The notes beneath the pieces are model-generated. The model was given only the letters and a program-made list of their open reading frames with translations. It did not search any database and had not been told where the DNA came from. The translations under genes and the position numbers were made by a program. From Sphingomonas sp. (lineage in GTDB: Bacteria; Pseudomonadota; Alphaproteobacteria; Sphingomonadales; Sphingomonadaceae), in the NCBI RefSeq assembly GCF_030145815.1, contig NZ_JAIXHL010000010.1:62001-126000 (forward strand): 64,000 nucleotides of DNA. Reading direction: 5' to 3'. The number at the start of each line of letters is the position of its first letter. Position 1 is the stretch's first letter. Below are positions 6,989-17,119 of the stretch, piece by piece.

Positions 6989-8389
6989 ATGTCGAATCTG
7001 CTCTATCGCAAATCTGATAGCAGCAGGTACGTTACCGAGGCGGGATCACAAGAGCAGTGGCGGGATGAATTCCGTCGAGATTTCGCGAGGGTGATACACA
7101 GCCCCAGTTTCAGGCGGCTACAGGGGAAAACACAGCTCTTCCCTGGCCACGAATCAGATTTTTTTAGAAACAGGCTCACGCACTCACTAGAGGTGGGACA
7201 AATCGCCGAGTCTATCGCTTGTTCGATAAACGGCAGGCAGCCTTTTTTCGAGAACAACCCCATTAATCCGCGGATCTGTCTTACAGCCGCGCTGCTACAC
7301 GATATTGGGCATCCTCCTTTTGGTCACAATGGGGAGGAAGCACTAGACGAAGCCATGCGTCCTCACGGTGGCTTTGAGGGCAACGCGCAAACACTGCGTA
7401 TCGTAACTCAGATCGAGAAGAAAAGGTTCACTGACGAAAGCTGCCCAATTAATCGCCGTGCAGGCTTAAACCTCACGTACCGAACCCTTGGCGCGCTACT
7501 TAAGTACGACAGGGTAATACCTGCCAGTCGAGACAAAATGGATAAAGTTCGAAAGGGGTACTATTTTGAAGATGCTCCAATTGTATCTGATATTAAGAAA
7601 CATGTCACACCGACATTAGCAGAAGGAAAGCATTTTAAGACTATTGAGTGCGCGATTATGGATATCTCGGATGATATTGCATATTCGACCTACGATCTCG
7701 AAGACTCTTTTAAAGCTGGATTTTTGACGCCATCGCGCATGCTGTCGAGCGACCCCGGGCTCCTAAAGCGGGTTGCGGCAAAGGTTCGAGATGCAGTTGG
7801 AACAGCAAATTTCAGTGATTTTGATGTCTTACGGACGCTACTTAGCCTGTTTGAAGGCTCAGTCTCAGCCCCCCGCGATCTCAGCCCAGATGAAACCGAC
7901 ACAGTTATCGAACACATTTCATCAGCGCTGGAGATTTCGTCGCAGCTAGAGAGCATAGCGAGCGATGGAAATGTGAGAACGCAATTCACTGCAGATCTGG
8001 TAGGCCAGTTTATAGGTGGCGTGTCAGCAGTCGAAGACTATGAGAATCCGCAACTAAGCAAAATTGTTGTCGACCCAGAAATATTACTAAAAATAGAAGT
8101 CTTGAAGAACTATACGTACGAGGCGACGATTTTTTCTAGTAAAGTAAAAATATCTGAATACAGAGGAAAAGAAATCGTCGAGGGGATTTTTAAAGCGCTG
8201 TCCGAGCCTAGGGGAGATTTACTTCTACCGGACGACGTTTTAAAACTGGTGAAAGCTAGCGATGGGAATGTGCAGCGGCGCATGAGAATCATATCCGATT
8301 ATATTGCGGGCATGACTGATCGTTATGCGGTGGAATTTTATGCTCGGCTCTATTCCGATGGCGGCCAGAGCATGTTTAAGCCCCTGTAA
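6989..8389 (+). CDS. dgt: Deoxyguanosinetriphosphate triphosphohydrolase (dGTPase), HD superfamily
   Basis: Hydrolyses dGTP (or dNTPs) to the nucleoside and triphosphate. The 466 residues carry the dGTPase signatures in order: FRRLQGKTQLFP (41-52), RLTHSLEV (62-69) with metal ligand H65, the HD pair H104-D105 (LLHDIGHPPFGHNGE) and HGGFEGNAQTLR (126-137). A GGAGG 9 bases upstream fixes the start. Base composition departs strongly from neighbours: 7561-7620 has 21 G/C of 60 whereas 8461-8520 in thiC has 39 of 60, so recent transfer is likely. It is not the shorter dGTPase-like housekeeping gene usually found near argS. Some dGTPases of this family act in antiphage defence by draining dNTPs; that role here is inference. 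Confidence 0.9.
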   Translation: MSNLLYRKSDSSRYVTEAGSQEQWRDEFRRDFARVIHSPSFRRLQGKTQLFPGHESDFFRNRLTHSLEVGQIAESIACSINGRQPFFENNPINPRICLTAALLHDIGHPPFGHNGEEALDEAMRPHGGFEGNAQTLRIVTQIEKKRFTDESCPINRRAGLNLTYRTLGALLKYDRVIPASRDKMDKVRKGYYFEDAPIVSDIKKHVTPTLAEGKHFKTIECAIMDISDDIAYSTYDLEDSFKAGFLTPSRMLSSDPGLLKRVAAKVRDAVGTANFSDFDVLRTLLSLFEGSVSAPRDLSPDETDTVIEHISSALEISSQLESIASDGNVRTQFTADLVGQFIGGVSAVEDYENPQLSKIVVDPEILLKIEVLKNYTYEATIFSSKVKISEYRGKEIVEGIFKALSEPRGDLLLPDDVLKLVKASDGNVQRRMRIISDYIAGMTDRYAVEFYARLYSDGGQSMFKPL

Positions 8390-8412
8390 TAGGTGTCCCT
8401 TAGCGAGGAGCT

Positions 8413-10424
<2,012 letters not shown>

Positions 10425-10466
10425 TGGGGCGGGTTGTAGGGGGTGTCGGGGAGAAGGTCCAGCGGG

Positions 10467-11435
10467 CTATTCGGGAACGGGTCCGAACACCTCGTCCCCG
10501 AAGATCAGCTCGGTGCGGTTTGCGTCCACCTGTCCCCATGGCGCAAGCGCTCCAGTGGATTCGACCTCCCACACCGAGCCGTGCTGGCGCAGAGTCAGCG
10601 TCAGTCCGTCGATCGTGGTCGCCGCACCCGAGCGGAGCGGAATCCTGTGGGTGCCGAGGGTATGGAAGGCCGTGTCGGGCAATCCCTTCACATCGAGTGG
10701 TGCGGCGGCGCTGGTCTGTTTGACCATACGCTCCACCGAGATCTGCATGCCATCCGCATCGAGCTTCACGACGCGGAGCCGCCGGATCGCGATCAAGGCA
10801 GGGAAATGGGGATCGACCACGCCCGGTGCGATCGGCTCAAGCTCCACGGGCGCGATTGCGACGTCGCGGGGCTGAGCGCGCGCAGGATAATAGGGCAGGA
10901 ACCGTGCGGTCCGGTAGCGCCCATCAGCGTCGCGGCCGTGCAGGCAGATGACCGGAAAGATGTTCCCCGCCGCATCCTGGGCCGGCGTGTAGGGCTTGTA
11001 CGGCACATTGCGGGCGCACGGCCGACTCCCGTCCGCCGCATCGGTAAGGTGCAGGAAGCGCGTCTCCGCCTCTAGGATCGTGTTGAACGGGGCACCGATC
11101 GCGATCGGCGCGGCCACACGCCATCGCCTTTGTTCAATCCGCACCTGTTGCTGCGCCAGAACCGCCCCCGGCGCGACATCACGGGTTGCGGGTGGAGTCT
11201 GCGGCTGTTCCACCGCCTCACCGAACTCGATATAGCCAAAGGATCGGCGCGATTTGCTGGTCTCGCGCCGGATCATCGCACCCTTTGCGAACCCCATTTT
11301 CGCGAATTGCTCCGGCGTCACGCCGAGCGACTCCGGCGTGGCAAGGACCAATTCTCCATCCTCCGCTTGTTGGGCGATGGCGGTGGTGGACAGGGCAAGC
11401 AGCAGAGTAGCGGCGGCGGACAGGGGATAGCGCAT
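10467..11435 (-). CDS. Secreted hypothetical protein
   Basis: A 322-residue exported protein. The start at 11435 (MRYPLSAAATLLLALSTTAIAQ) gives a clean Sec signal; the frame is open further upstream but those residues are antisense-like. The mature part has a proposed partner pair of Cys (SRPCARNV and PVICLHG) and beta-rich segments around HRIPLRSGAATTIDGL. It lies between thiC and the MipA-like gene, all on the minus strand. I do not recognise the family and see no catalytic motif. Confidence 0.75.
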   Translation of the reverse strand: MRYPLSAAATLLLALSTTAIAQQAEDGELVLATPESLGVTPEQFAKMGFAKGAMIRRETSKSRRSFGYIEFGEAVEQPQTPPATRDVAPGAVLAQQQVRIEQRRWRVAAPIAIGAPFNTILEAETRFLHLTDAADGSRPCARNVPYKPYTPAQDAAGNIFPVICLHGRDADGRYRTARFLPYYPARAQPRDVAIAPVELEPIAPGVVDPHFPALIAIRRLRVVKLDADGMQISVERMVKQTSAAAPLDVKGLPDTAFHTLGTHRIPLRSGAATTIDGLTLTLRQHGSVWEVESTGALAPWGQVDANRTELIFGDEVFGPVPE

Positions 11436-11488
11436 GGCACCACCGTAGCGGCCGCCGCGCCTGATCGGCAAGCCGCCCGCCGCAACCA

Positions 11489-12346
11489 TCAGAAGGTCAA
11501 CGCCAGTCCGGCACCCGCCGTCCACTGGTGTCGCGATCCGGCGATGGCGACGAGGGGCGAATCCGCGACGTCGCCGACCAGCTTCTTGTAGGTGCCGCCC
11601 GCGATCAGGGCGAGGCCCTTGGTCAGGTTGCCGGTGAGCGAATGGGTGAACATGCCGCCGAAGGTGATGTCCTTTTGCCCACCGTCCGGCGTGTAGGTGG
11701 GGAGGCCGCTGGCGAGGCTGCCGGCCGGGGTGACGCCGAAATAGGTGCGGGCGTAACGGTCGCCCACCACTTCGGCGCTGGCGAACAGGGTGACCAGCGC
11801 CTTGGTGCTGAGCGGGGTCATGTAGGTGACCGACGGGGTCCACACGCCGCTGCGGTGGATGCGCGTCACGTCGTGGCGATAGCTGACGCTGACGGTCAGC
11901 GTGTCGAAATCATGGATCACCCCGGTCTTGGCGAGCGCGCCATAGCCGCCAACCTCGACCGCGGTGTCGATCTCACCCAGCGCGCGGACCCGGGGATCTT
12001 CGATCGCGTCGCGGTTGGTGCGGTTCAAGTTGATCACCGCGACCGGGCCGAGCTGGAGGTTCCAGTCCTTGCCCGCAACATCAGGGATCAGGTCGAGGCT
12101 GGCGCGGTTGCCGAGCACGGTGAAGCTCATCCCCGCCACGGTGCCGTTGGCGGCGGGCGCGGGCACCCAGCGATTATCGTCAGACCCCTCATAATCGGGC
12201 AGCCACACGCCGCCCGCCGCGATGGTCAGGCGCGCGCGGGCTTCCTGTGCGACCTCGGCCTGTTCGGGGGTGGGCGCTTCATCCTGCGCAAGTGCGGGCG
12301 TCGCGACGATAGCGGCGAGGAAGGCGGACAGAACGCGGATACGCAT
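11489..12346 (-). CDS. MipA/OmpV family outer-membrane protein
   Basis: A 285-residue beta-barrel of the MipA/OmpV family; members scaffold murein enzymes or act as porin-like outer-membrane proteins. It has a Sec signal (MRIRVLSAFLAAIVATPALAQ), then the family opening GGVWLPDYEGSDDNRW, alternating amphipathic strands, YRHDVTRIHRSGVW, DRYARTYFGV and a terminal strand ending in aromatic F (GAGLALTF), the usual barrel-assembly signal. The start at 12346 begins the signal. The ligand cannot be told from sequence. Confidence 0.9.
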   Translation of the reverse strand: MRIRVLSAFLAAIVATPALAQDEAPTPEQAEVAQEARARLTIAAGGVWLPDYEGSDDNRWVPAPAANGTVAGMSFTVLGNRASLDLIPDVAGKDWNLQLGPVAVINLNRTNRDAIEDPRVRALGEIDTAVEVGGYGALAKTGVIHDFDTLTVSVSYRHDVTRIHRSGVWTPSVTYMTPLSTKALVTLFASAEVVGDRYARTYFGVTPAGSLASGLPTYTPDGGQKDITFGGMFTHSLTGNLTKGLALIAGGTYKKLVGDVADSPLVAIAGSRHQWTAGAGLALTF

Positions 12347-12477
12347 GACGGTGATTCCCTGAACCTGTTTCAGGGGCGCAACGCTGCACTGCGGAAATGG
12401 ATGCATGGGAGCCTGAGCCGGGCTTTAAGCGGGTAGTCAACAGATGTCGCCGCGCGACTCTGGCGCAGGGCGAATTC

Positions 12478-12900
12478 TCAGCCTGGGACCGTCAGCTGCG
12501 AACCGTGTACCGCGTCATCGATCTTCTCGATGATGAAGTCCCCGAATTCTCCGCCACGAAAGACCACCTCCCACGTGCCGATCTGCACTTCCTTCACACG
12601 TCCATCATTGTCGAATCCGGCAGCAAAACCCGCAAAGCCGTCTCCGAAGAGGATCAGGTCTGCAGCCTCCCCTGATACGTCGCCGAAGATATCTGTCGCC
12701 AGAGCCGGACCGGAGTAAATCATGTATCCGGCGCTTCCGATTTCACCCCAACCGATATCGGCAAGGAAACGAAGAAACCGATCTGGAATCGCAGGATATC
12801 GATCAGCAAGATCGCTGAGAGTAGGCGCGTCGACCTTTTTCATCGCACCGAGGATTTGAGCAAATTTTGCGTCGGTGCCGAGTGCGTCGAATTGTTTCAT
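12478..12900 (-). CDS. SMI1/KNR4 (SUKH)-like protein
   Basis: A 140-residue protein whose pattern (YPAIPDRFLRFLADIGWGEIG, a central GPALATDIFG loop, LILFGDGFAGFAAGFD, then VEVVFRGG-like WEVVFRGGEFGDFI) fits the SUKH fold. SUKH proteins are often immunity proteins of polymorphic toxins, but also act alone. No toxin-like gene is adjacent, and the GC content is a little below its neighbours. Assignment by pattern only. Confidence 0.62.
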   Translation of the reverse strand: MKQFDALGTDAKFAQILGAMKKVDAPTLSDLADRYPAIPDRFLRFLADIGWGEIGSAGYMIYSGPALATDIFGDVSGEAADLILFGDGFAGFAAGFDNDGRVKEVQIGTWEVVFRGGEFGDFIIEKIDDAVHGSQLTVPG

Positions 12901-12954
12901 AACCCAGCCCCGGCTCAGCGCTTCAATGCCTGCTCGACGCGATAAAATGGAGCC

Positions 12955-13368
12955 TCACAGCATATACTTCATCTTCACCTGCTGCTTCGCGCCGTCGAGG
13001 GGGAAGCTGGCGGAGGTGAATTTGGGCGGGCCGAAGGTGATGGTGGGGTTGCGGCTGAAACCGAAGCCTTCGCGCGGGATGCCCATCATCGTGTCGAGTT
13101 TCTTGTTGCTGTTCGCGTCATGGATGACGGCGACGGCATAGTTGGCGCTGGCCAGCCCTTCGAACCGGGTCGCGGGGTGCGCGGCGGAGATGGTGCGCGA
13201 GATCGCGCGCGGGTCGTCGCGGCAATCGGGGAAGCTGTCGGGCCGGGCGGTCAGGCAGATCTGCAGCACGCCCTTGGCATTGCGCAAATTGGTGATTTCA
13301 AGGTCGAAGCTGCCCACCGGCGAGGCCGCCGGGAGCAGCAGCAACGCTGCGGGCAGCAGCGCGCGCAT
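12955..13368 (-). CDS. DUF2141 family secreted protein
   Basis: A 137-residue exported protein with signal MRALLPAALLLLPAASPVGS. The mature region shows the DUF2141 pattern: DLEITNLRNAKGVLQICL, FEGLASANYAVAVIHDANSNKKLD, then MGIPREGFGFSRNP and a KMKYML end. Family function is unknown. Its start (13368) lies 71 bp inside the end of the upstream hydroxylase gene, so the two are translated from one message in different frames. The shorter start is required by the signal peptide. Confidence 0.9.
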   Translation of the reverse strand: MRALLPAALLLLPAASPVGSFDLEITNLRNAKGVLQICLTARPDSFPDCRDDPRAISRTISAAHPATRFEGLASANYAVAVIHDANSNKKLDTMMGIPREGFGFSRNPTITFGPPKFTSASFPLDGAKQQVKMKYML

Positions 13369-14089
13369 GTGATTTTTCGAAATCGCCGATCCCCCGGTCG
13401 GTGCCGCACAACCGGTCCCAGAAACGAAAATAGAGACCATAGTTGCACCCATATTGCTCATGGTGCCGCTGATGATGGCTCGCGGTGATCAACCACGCGC
13501 CCAGTGGCCCCCGCCACATCATCCGCGGGAACACCTCCCACCCCATGTGATTGGTTACACCCATAAGGGTCATGATTCCAAGCACCAACGCCAATGCGCC
13601 GACATGAATGGGAATCGCGAAGACCAGTGCCGGGATCACCACCGCGCCGGTCAGCGCCTCAATCGGGTGGAAGCTCATCGCGGCCCAGGCGGTGGGCGGG
13701 CGGCTGTCGTGATGCACGGCATGCGCGATGCGGAACCAACGCGGCTGATGCATCCAGCGATGCGTCCAGTAAAACCAAGTGTCGTGCACGAAGAGATAGA
13801 GAAACACCGATAGCGGCAGATACCAGAGCGGATAGGCCGAGACATCGGAGTAGATCCGCGTCCAGCCCAGATTCTGCCACCCCCAGGCGACCACGCCGGC
13901 CGGGATGCCATAGATGGCTGCGCTGGCCAGGCTCCACAGCAGCTCGCGCCGCATCTGGCGGTCGAGCCCCGCATAAAGCCCCGGATGCCGGACACGCGTT
14001 GCCCAGGCGAAGGCGCCCGAGACGATCAGATAGCGCACCCCGACGATCAGCGTCATCGCGAGTGCCGACAAGAGGATGGCGAGCCACAT
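13298..14089 (-). CDS. Sterol desaturase/fatty acid hydroxylase family membrane enzyme
   Basis: Di-iron membrane hydroxylase of 263 residues. The histidine boxes are present: HDTWFYWTHRWMH, HAVHHDSR and HHQRHHEQYGCN, separated by hydrophobic segments that give about four membrane helices. Family members hydroxylate fatty acids, sterols or carotenoids; a carotenoid or lipid substrate is plausible in a sphingomonad but not shown. The 3' end overlaps the DUF2141 gene by 71 bp. It is divergent from gluQ with only about 50 bp between. Confidence 0.88.
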   Translation of the reverse strand: MWLAILLSALAMTLIVGVRYLIVSGAFAWATRVRHPGLYAGLDRQMRRELLWSLASAAIYGIPAGVVAWGWQNLGWTRIYSDVSAYPLWYLPLSVFLYLFVHDTWFYWTHRWMHQPRWFRIAHAVHHDSRPPTAWAAMSFHPIEALTGAVVIPALVFAIPIHVGALALVLGIMTLMGVTNHMGWEVFPRMMWRGPLGAWLITASHHQRHHEQYGCNYGLYFRFWDRLCGTDRGIGDFEKSHARAAARSVAAAPGGLAGGQLRP

Positions 14090-14140
14090 GCAGCCGCTCT
14101 ACATGAAAGTCGTGCCCGCCAACAAACGGAGAAACCCGTA

Positions 14141-14989
14141 ATTTCGCCCGTCATTACCCGCTTCGCGCCCAGTCCCACAGGACGGTTGCATATGGGCCAT
14201 GCCTTTTCGGCGATTGCGGCGCATGATTTCGCGCGGGCGCGGGGTGGCGCGTTCCTGCTGCGGATCGAGGATATCGACGGGACGCGCAGCCGGGCGGAGC
14301 ATGTCGAGACGATCCTGGCGGACCTGCGCTGGCTGGGGCTGGAATGGGATGGCGATGTGCTGTTCCAGTCAGCGCGGCTCGATGCCTATCAGGCGGCGCT
14401 GGACGATCTGCGCGAACGCGGCCTGATCTATCCGTGTTTCTGCACCCGTGCCGATATCGCCGCGAGCGCGCGTGCGCCGCACGGGCCGGAGGGGTTGGTG
14501 TATCCGGGGACGTGTCGAGGGTTGGTTGGGTCGGATTTGACGAAGCCGCATTGCTGGCGGCTGGATATGGGGGCGGCGCTGGATACCTTCACATCATCAC
14601 TGTCCTTCACCGACTCGCGCTTCGGCACAATCGCCGCCGACCCGGCCGCGCATGGCGATGTCGTGTTGGCGCGCAAAGATGCGCCGGCGTCCTATCACCT
14701 CGCCGTCACGATCGACGATGCGGCGCAAGGCGTCACCGATGTGGTGCGGGGCGAGGATTTGCTGCCCGCGACGCATGTCCATCGCTTGCTGCAGGAACTG
14801 CTCGGACTGCCCGTGCCGCGCTATCACCACCACCGGCTGCTGACCGGGCCGGATGGCGAGCGATTGGCCAAGCGTCATGGCGCGCCGACGCTGGCGGCGC
14901 TGCGCGAAACCGGGGTCGATGGGCGGGCGCTGGCGGATGCGTTGCGGCGGGGCGAGGTTCCGGTTGGAATCGGCGCGGCGAAGGACTAG
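14141..14989 (+). CDS. gluQ: Glutamyl-Q tRNA(Asp) synthetase
   Basis: Adds glutamate to queuosine at the wobble base of tRNA-Asp. It is a truncated class I synthetase of about 282 residues: FAPSPTGRLHMGHA (HIGH-type site), zinc ligands C-x-C ... Y-x3-C (YPCFCTR, YPGTC) and ERLAKRHGA (KMSKS-type site), with no anticodon-binding domain. No ATG, GTG or TTG lies in frame between the hydroxylase gene and FAPSPTG; the only ATG (13985) is deep in that divergent gene. An ATT at 14141 has GGAG about 9 bases upstream and overlaps the TAA of a 12-codon frame at 14103, so ATT initiation by coupling is the best guess. The second ATT (14153) is another option. Confidence 0.85.
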   Translation: MSPVITRFAPSPTGRLHMGHAFSAIAAHDFARARGGAFLLRIEDIDGTRSRAEHVETILADLRWLGLEWDGDVLFQSARLDAYQAALDDLRERGLIYPCFCTRADIAASARAPHGPEGLVYPGTCRGLVGSDLTKPHCWRLDMGAALDTFTSSLSFTDSRFGTIAADPAAHGDVVLARKDAPASYHLAVTIDDAAQGVTDVVRGEDLLPATHVHRLLQELLGLPVPRYHHHRLLTGPDGERLAKRHGAPTLAALRETGVDGRALADALRRGEVPVGIGAAKD

Positions 14990-14998
14990 ATTAGCGTC

Positions 14999-15229
14999 AT
15001 GCAGCTCTTTCTGGTCCTTCTGCTCGTCGCCGCAATGCTGGCCACCGTCTTCGCCCTGATCAAGGGGATCGTCGCGTTCCTGCGCACGACCGAAGCGGAA
15101 CTCAAATCGGGCGAAGGACCGAGCGCGTCGGCCCTGAAATCGAACAAGGCGATGCAGCAGCGCATCCTGTTTCAGGGGATCGCGATTGCGATCGTCGCGC
15201 TGCTTCTGTTGATGGCGAGCGGAAAATAA
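14999..15229 (+). CDS. Twin transmembrane protein, HIG1-like
   Basis: A 76-residue protein with a hydrophobic helix at 3-27, a polar linker (EAELKSGEGPSASALKSNKA) and a second helix at 55-74. The S-N-K-x-M-x-x-R pattern before the second helix matches the HIG1/twin-transmembrane family. In alphaproteobacteria it is regularly found next to the PduO-type cobalamin adenosyltransferase, as here (16 bp to the next gene). Molecular function is unknown; HIG1 relatives associate with respiratory complexes. Confidence 0.85.
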   Translation: MQLFLVLLLVAAMLATVFALIKGIVAFLRTTEAELKSGEGPSASALKSNKAMQQRILFQGIAIAIVALLLLMASGK

Positions 15230-15245
15230 GGCGCGAGCCGCGCCG

Positions 15246-15815
15246 ATGGTCAAGCTCAACAAGATTTATACCCGTACGGGCGACGACGGCACCACCGGGC
15301 TCGTCGACGGATCGCGTGTTGCCAAGCATGACGCCCGCCTTGCCGCGATGGGCGATGTCGATGAGGCGAATAGCGCGATCGGCGTGGCGATTGCGGCGAT
15401 CGGGACGGGCCATCCTGCGCCGCTGTTGACTACCGTGCAGAACGACCTGTTCGATTTGGGCGCGGACCTCGCCACACCGGGCGAGAATTTCGAGCCGGAC
15501 GAGATGACGCTACGCATCGTGCCGGCGCAGGTCGCGCGGCTGGAGGCGGCGATCGACTTGGCCAATGGCGCATTGCCGCCGCTGACCAGCTTCATCCTGC
15601 CGGGCGGATCGGCGGCATCGGCGGCGATCCATCTCGCGCGCGCGATCGTCCGCCGGGCCGAGCGCAGCGCGACCGCGGCGGCGAACATCATGCCGGTCAA
15701 TCCGCAGGCGGTGATTTATCTCAACCGTCTGTCCGACCTGCTGTTCGTGCTTGCGCGCGAAATGAACCAATCGGCGGGTGGCGACGTTTTGTGGACGCCG
15801 GGGGCGCATCGCTGA
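15246..15815 (+). CDS. PduO-type ATP:cob(I)alamin adenosyltransferase
   Basis: Makes adenosylcobalamin from cob(I)alamin and ATP. The 189 residues contain the diagnostic N-terminal block KIYTRTGDDGTTGLVDG, then GDVDEANSAIGV, the nucleotide-contacting FILPGGSAASAAIHLARAIVRRAER and YLNRLSDLLFVLAREMN. It follows the twin-transmembrane gene closely and precedes egtB. No other cobalamin gene is near, so it may serve salvage or a B12-dependent enzyme elsewhere. Confidence 0.96.
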   Translation: MVKLNKIYTRTGDDGTTGLVDGSRVAKHDARLAAMGDVDEANSAIGVAIAAIGTGHPAPLLTTVQNDLFDLGADLATPGENFEPDEMTLRIVPAQVARLEAAIDLANGALPPLTSFILPGGSAASAAIHLARAIVRRAERSATAAANIMPVNPQAVIYLNRLSDLLFVLAREMNQSAGGDVLWTPGAHR

Positions 15816-15859
15816 GCTGAGGATTTGACCCTCGTCGCGTTTCGGGTTAGGAGAACGAA

Positions 15860-17119
15860 ATGCGAACGAAGGCGATGCCCGCCGCGTGCTGCACAACGCT
15901 TGAAGCGCGGTTTCGCGCAGTGCGGGGGCTTTCCGCCGATCTGGTCGCGCCTTTGTCCGACGCGGACGCCAGCGTGCAATCGATGGACGATGCATCGCCC
16001 GCCAAATGGCATCTGGCGCATACGACCTGGTTCTTCGAGACGTTCGTGCTGCGCGATTTCGTGTCGGGCTACCGGCTGCACGACGATCGCTTCCCGTTCC
16101 TGTTCAACAGCTATTACGAGGCCGAGGGGCAGCGCCATGCGCGGTCGCGGCGGGGCATGGTGACGCGGCCGTCGCTGGCGCAAGTGCTGGACTATCGCGC
16201 GGCGGTGGATGCGGCGCTGGTGGCGGCGTTGCCGGAGTTGCCGGAGGCGGCGTTGGCGCTGGTGGAGCTGGGCTGTCACCATGAGGAGCAGCATCAGGAA
16301 TTGCTGCTGACCGACATTCTGCACCTGTTTTCGTGCAATCCGGTCGAGCCGGCGATGTGGCCGGGCGAGCCCAAGGTGCCGGTGGCGATGCCGGGACCGA
16401 TTGGATGGATCGAAGGTACCGAGGGTGTCGCCGAGATCGGTGCGCAGGGCGATGGCTTTGCGTTCGATTGCGAGGGGCCGCGGCATCGCGTGCTGCTGCA
16501 CCCGCATGCAATTGCCGACCGCACGGTGACCAATGGCGAATGGGCGGCGTTCATCGCCGATGGCGGCTATCGCGATCCGCGCCACTGGCTGTCGGATGGC
16601 TGGGCGTGGGTGCAGCGTGAGGGCATCGACGCGCCGCTCTATTGGGAGCAACGCGATGGTGGCTGGACGCGCTTCGGGCTGGATGGACGCCGCGCGATCG
16701 ATCCCGCCGCGCCGGTGACGCATGTGAGTTTCTTTGAGGCCGATGCCTATGCCAGCTGGGCCGGCGCGCGGCTGCCGACCGAGGCGGAGTGGGAGGTTGC
16801 GGCGGCGGGACATGACCCGGCTGGCGGCAACCAGCTCGACCGCGCCGGACCGGTCGAACCGCGCCCTTCCCCGACTGGCCCCGCATTGTTCGGCGATGTG
16901 TGGGAATGGACCGGCAGCGCCTATCGCCCCTATCCCGGCTTTACCGCCGCCGAGGGCGCGGTCGGCGAATATAATGGCAAGTTCATGAGCGGGCAGTGCG
17001 TGCTGCGCGGCGGCAGCTGCGCCACGCCGCGCGGCCATGCGCGGGCCAGCTACCGCAATTTCTTTTATCCGCACCAGCGCTGGCAGTTCACCGGCGTGCG
17101 CCTGGCAAAGGATCTGTAA
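15860..17119 (+). CDS. egtB: Ergothioneine biosynthesis sulfoxide synthase EgtB
   Basis: Iron enzyme that joins trimethylhistidine (hercynine) to a thiol donor with O2. Of 419 residues, about 12-160 form the DinB-like domain with the metal site: HLAH (51-54) and H-x3-H-x-E (H141, H145, E147). Residues 190-419 form the formylglycine-type catalytic domain (VTHVSFFEADAYASWAG, RLPTEAEWEVAA, DVWEWTGSAY, RGGSCATP, FYPHQRWQFTGVRLA). It overlaps egtD by one base, a two-gene operon. No egtA or egtC is adjacent, so the sulfur donor (cysteine or glutamylcysteine) cannot be told. Confidence 0.94.
   Translation: MRTKAMPAACCTTLEARFRAVRGLSADLVAPLSDADASVQSMDDASPAKWHLAHTTWFFETFVLRDFVSGYRLHDDRFPFLFNSYYEAEGQRHARSRRGMVTRPSLAQVLDYRAAVDAALVAALPELPEAALALVELGCHHEEQHQELLLTDILHLFSCNPVEPAMWPGEPKVPVAMPGPIGWIEGTEGVAEIGAQGDGFAFDCEGPRHRVLLHPHAIADRTVTNGEWAAFIADGGYRDPRHWLSDGWAWVQREGIDAPLYWEQRDGGWTRFGLDGRRAIDPAAPVTHVSFFEADAYASWAGARLPTEAEWEVAAAGHDPAGGNQLDRAGPVEPRPSPTGPALFGDVWEWTGSAYRPYPGFTAAEGAVGEYNGKFMSGQCVLRGGSCATPRGHARASYRNFFYPHQRWQFTGVRLAKDL

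Noticed and set aside
10467..11843. Extended 458-residue version of the secreted protein
   Set aside because: The added N-terminal part is His/Arg/Pro-rich antisense to the MipA-like gene; the Sec signal begins at 11435.
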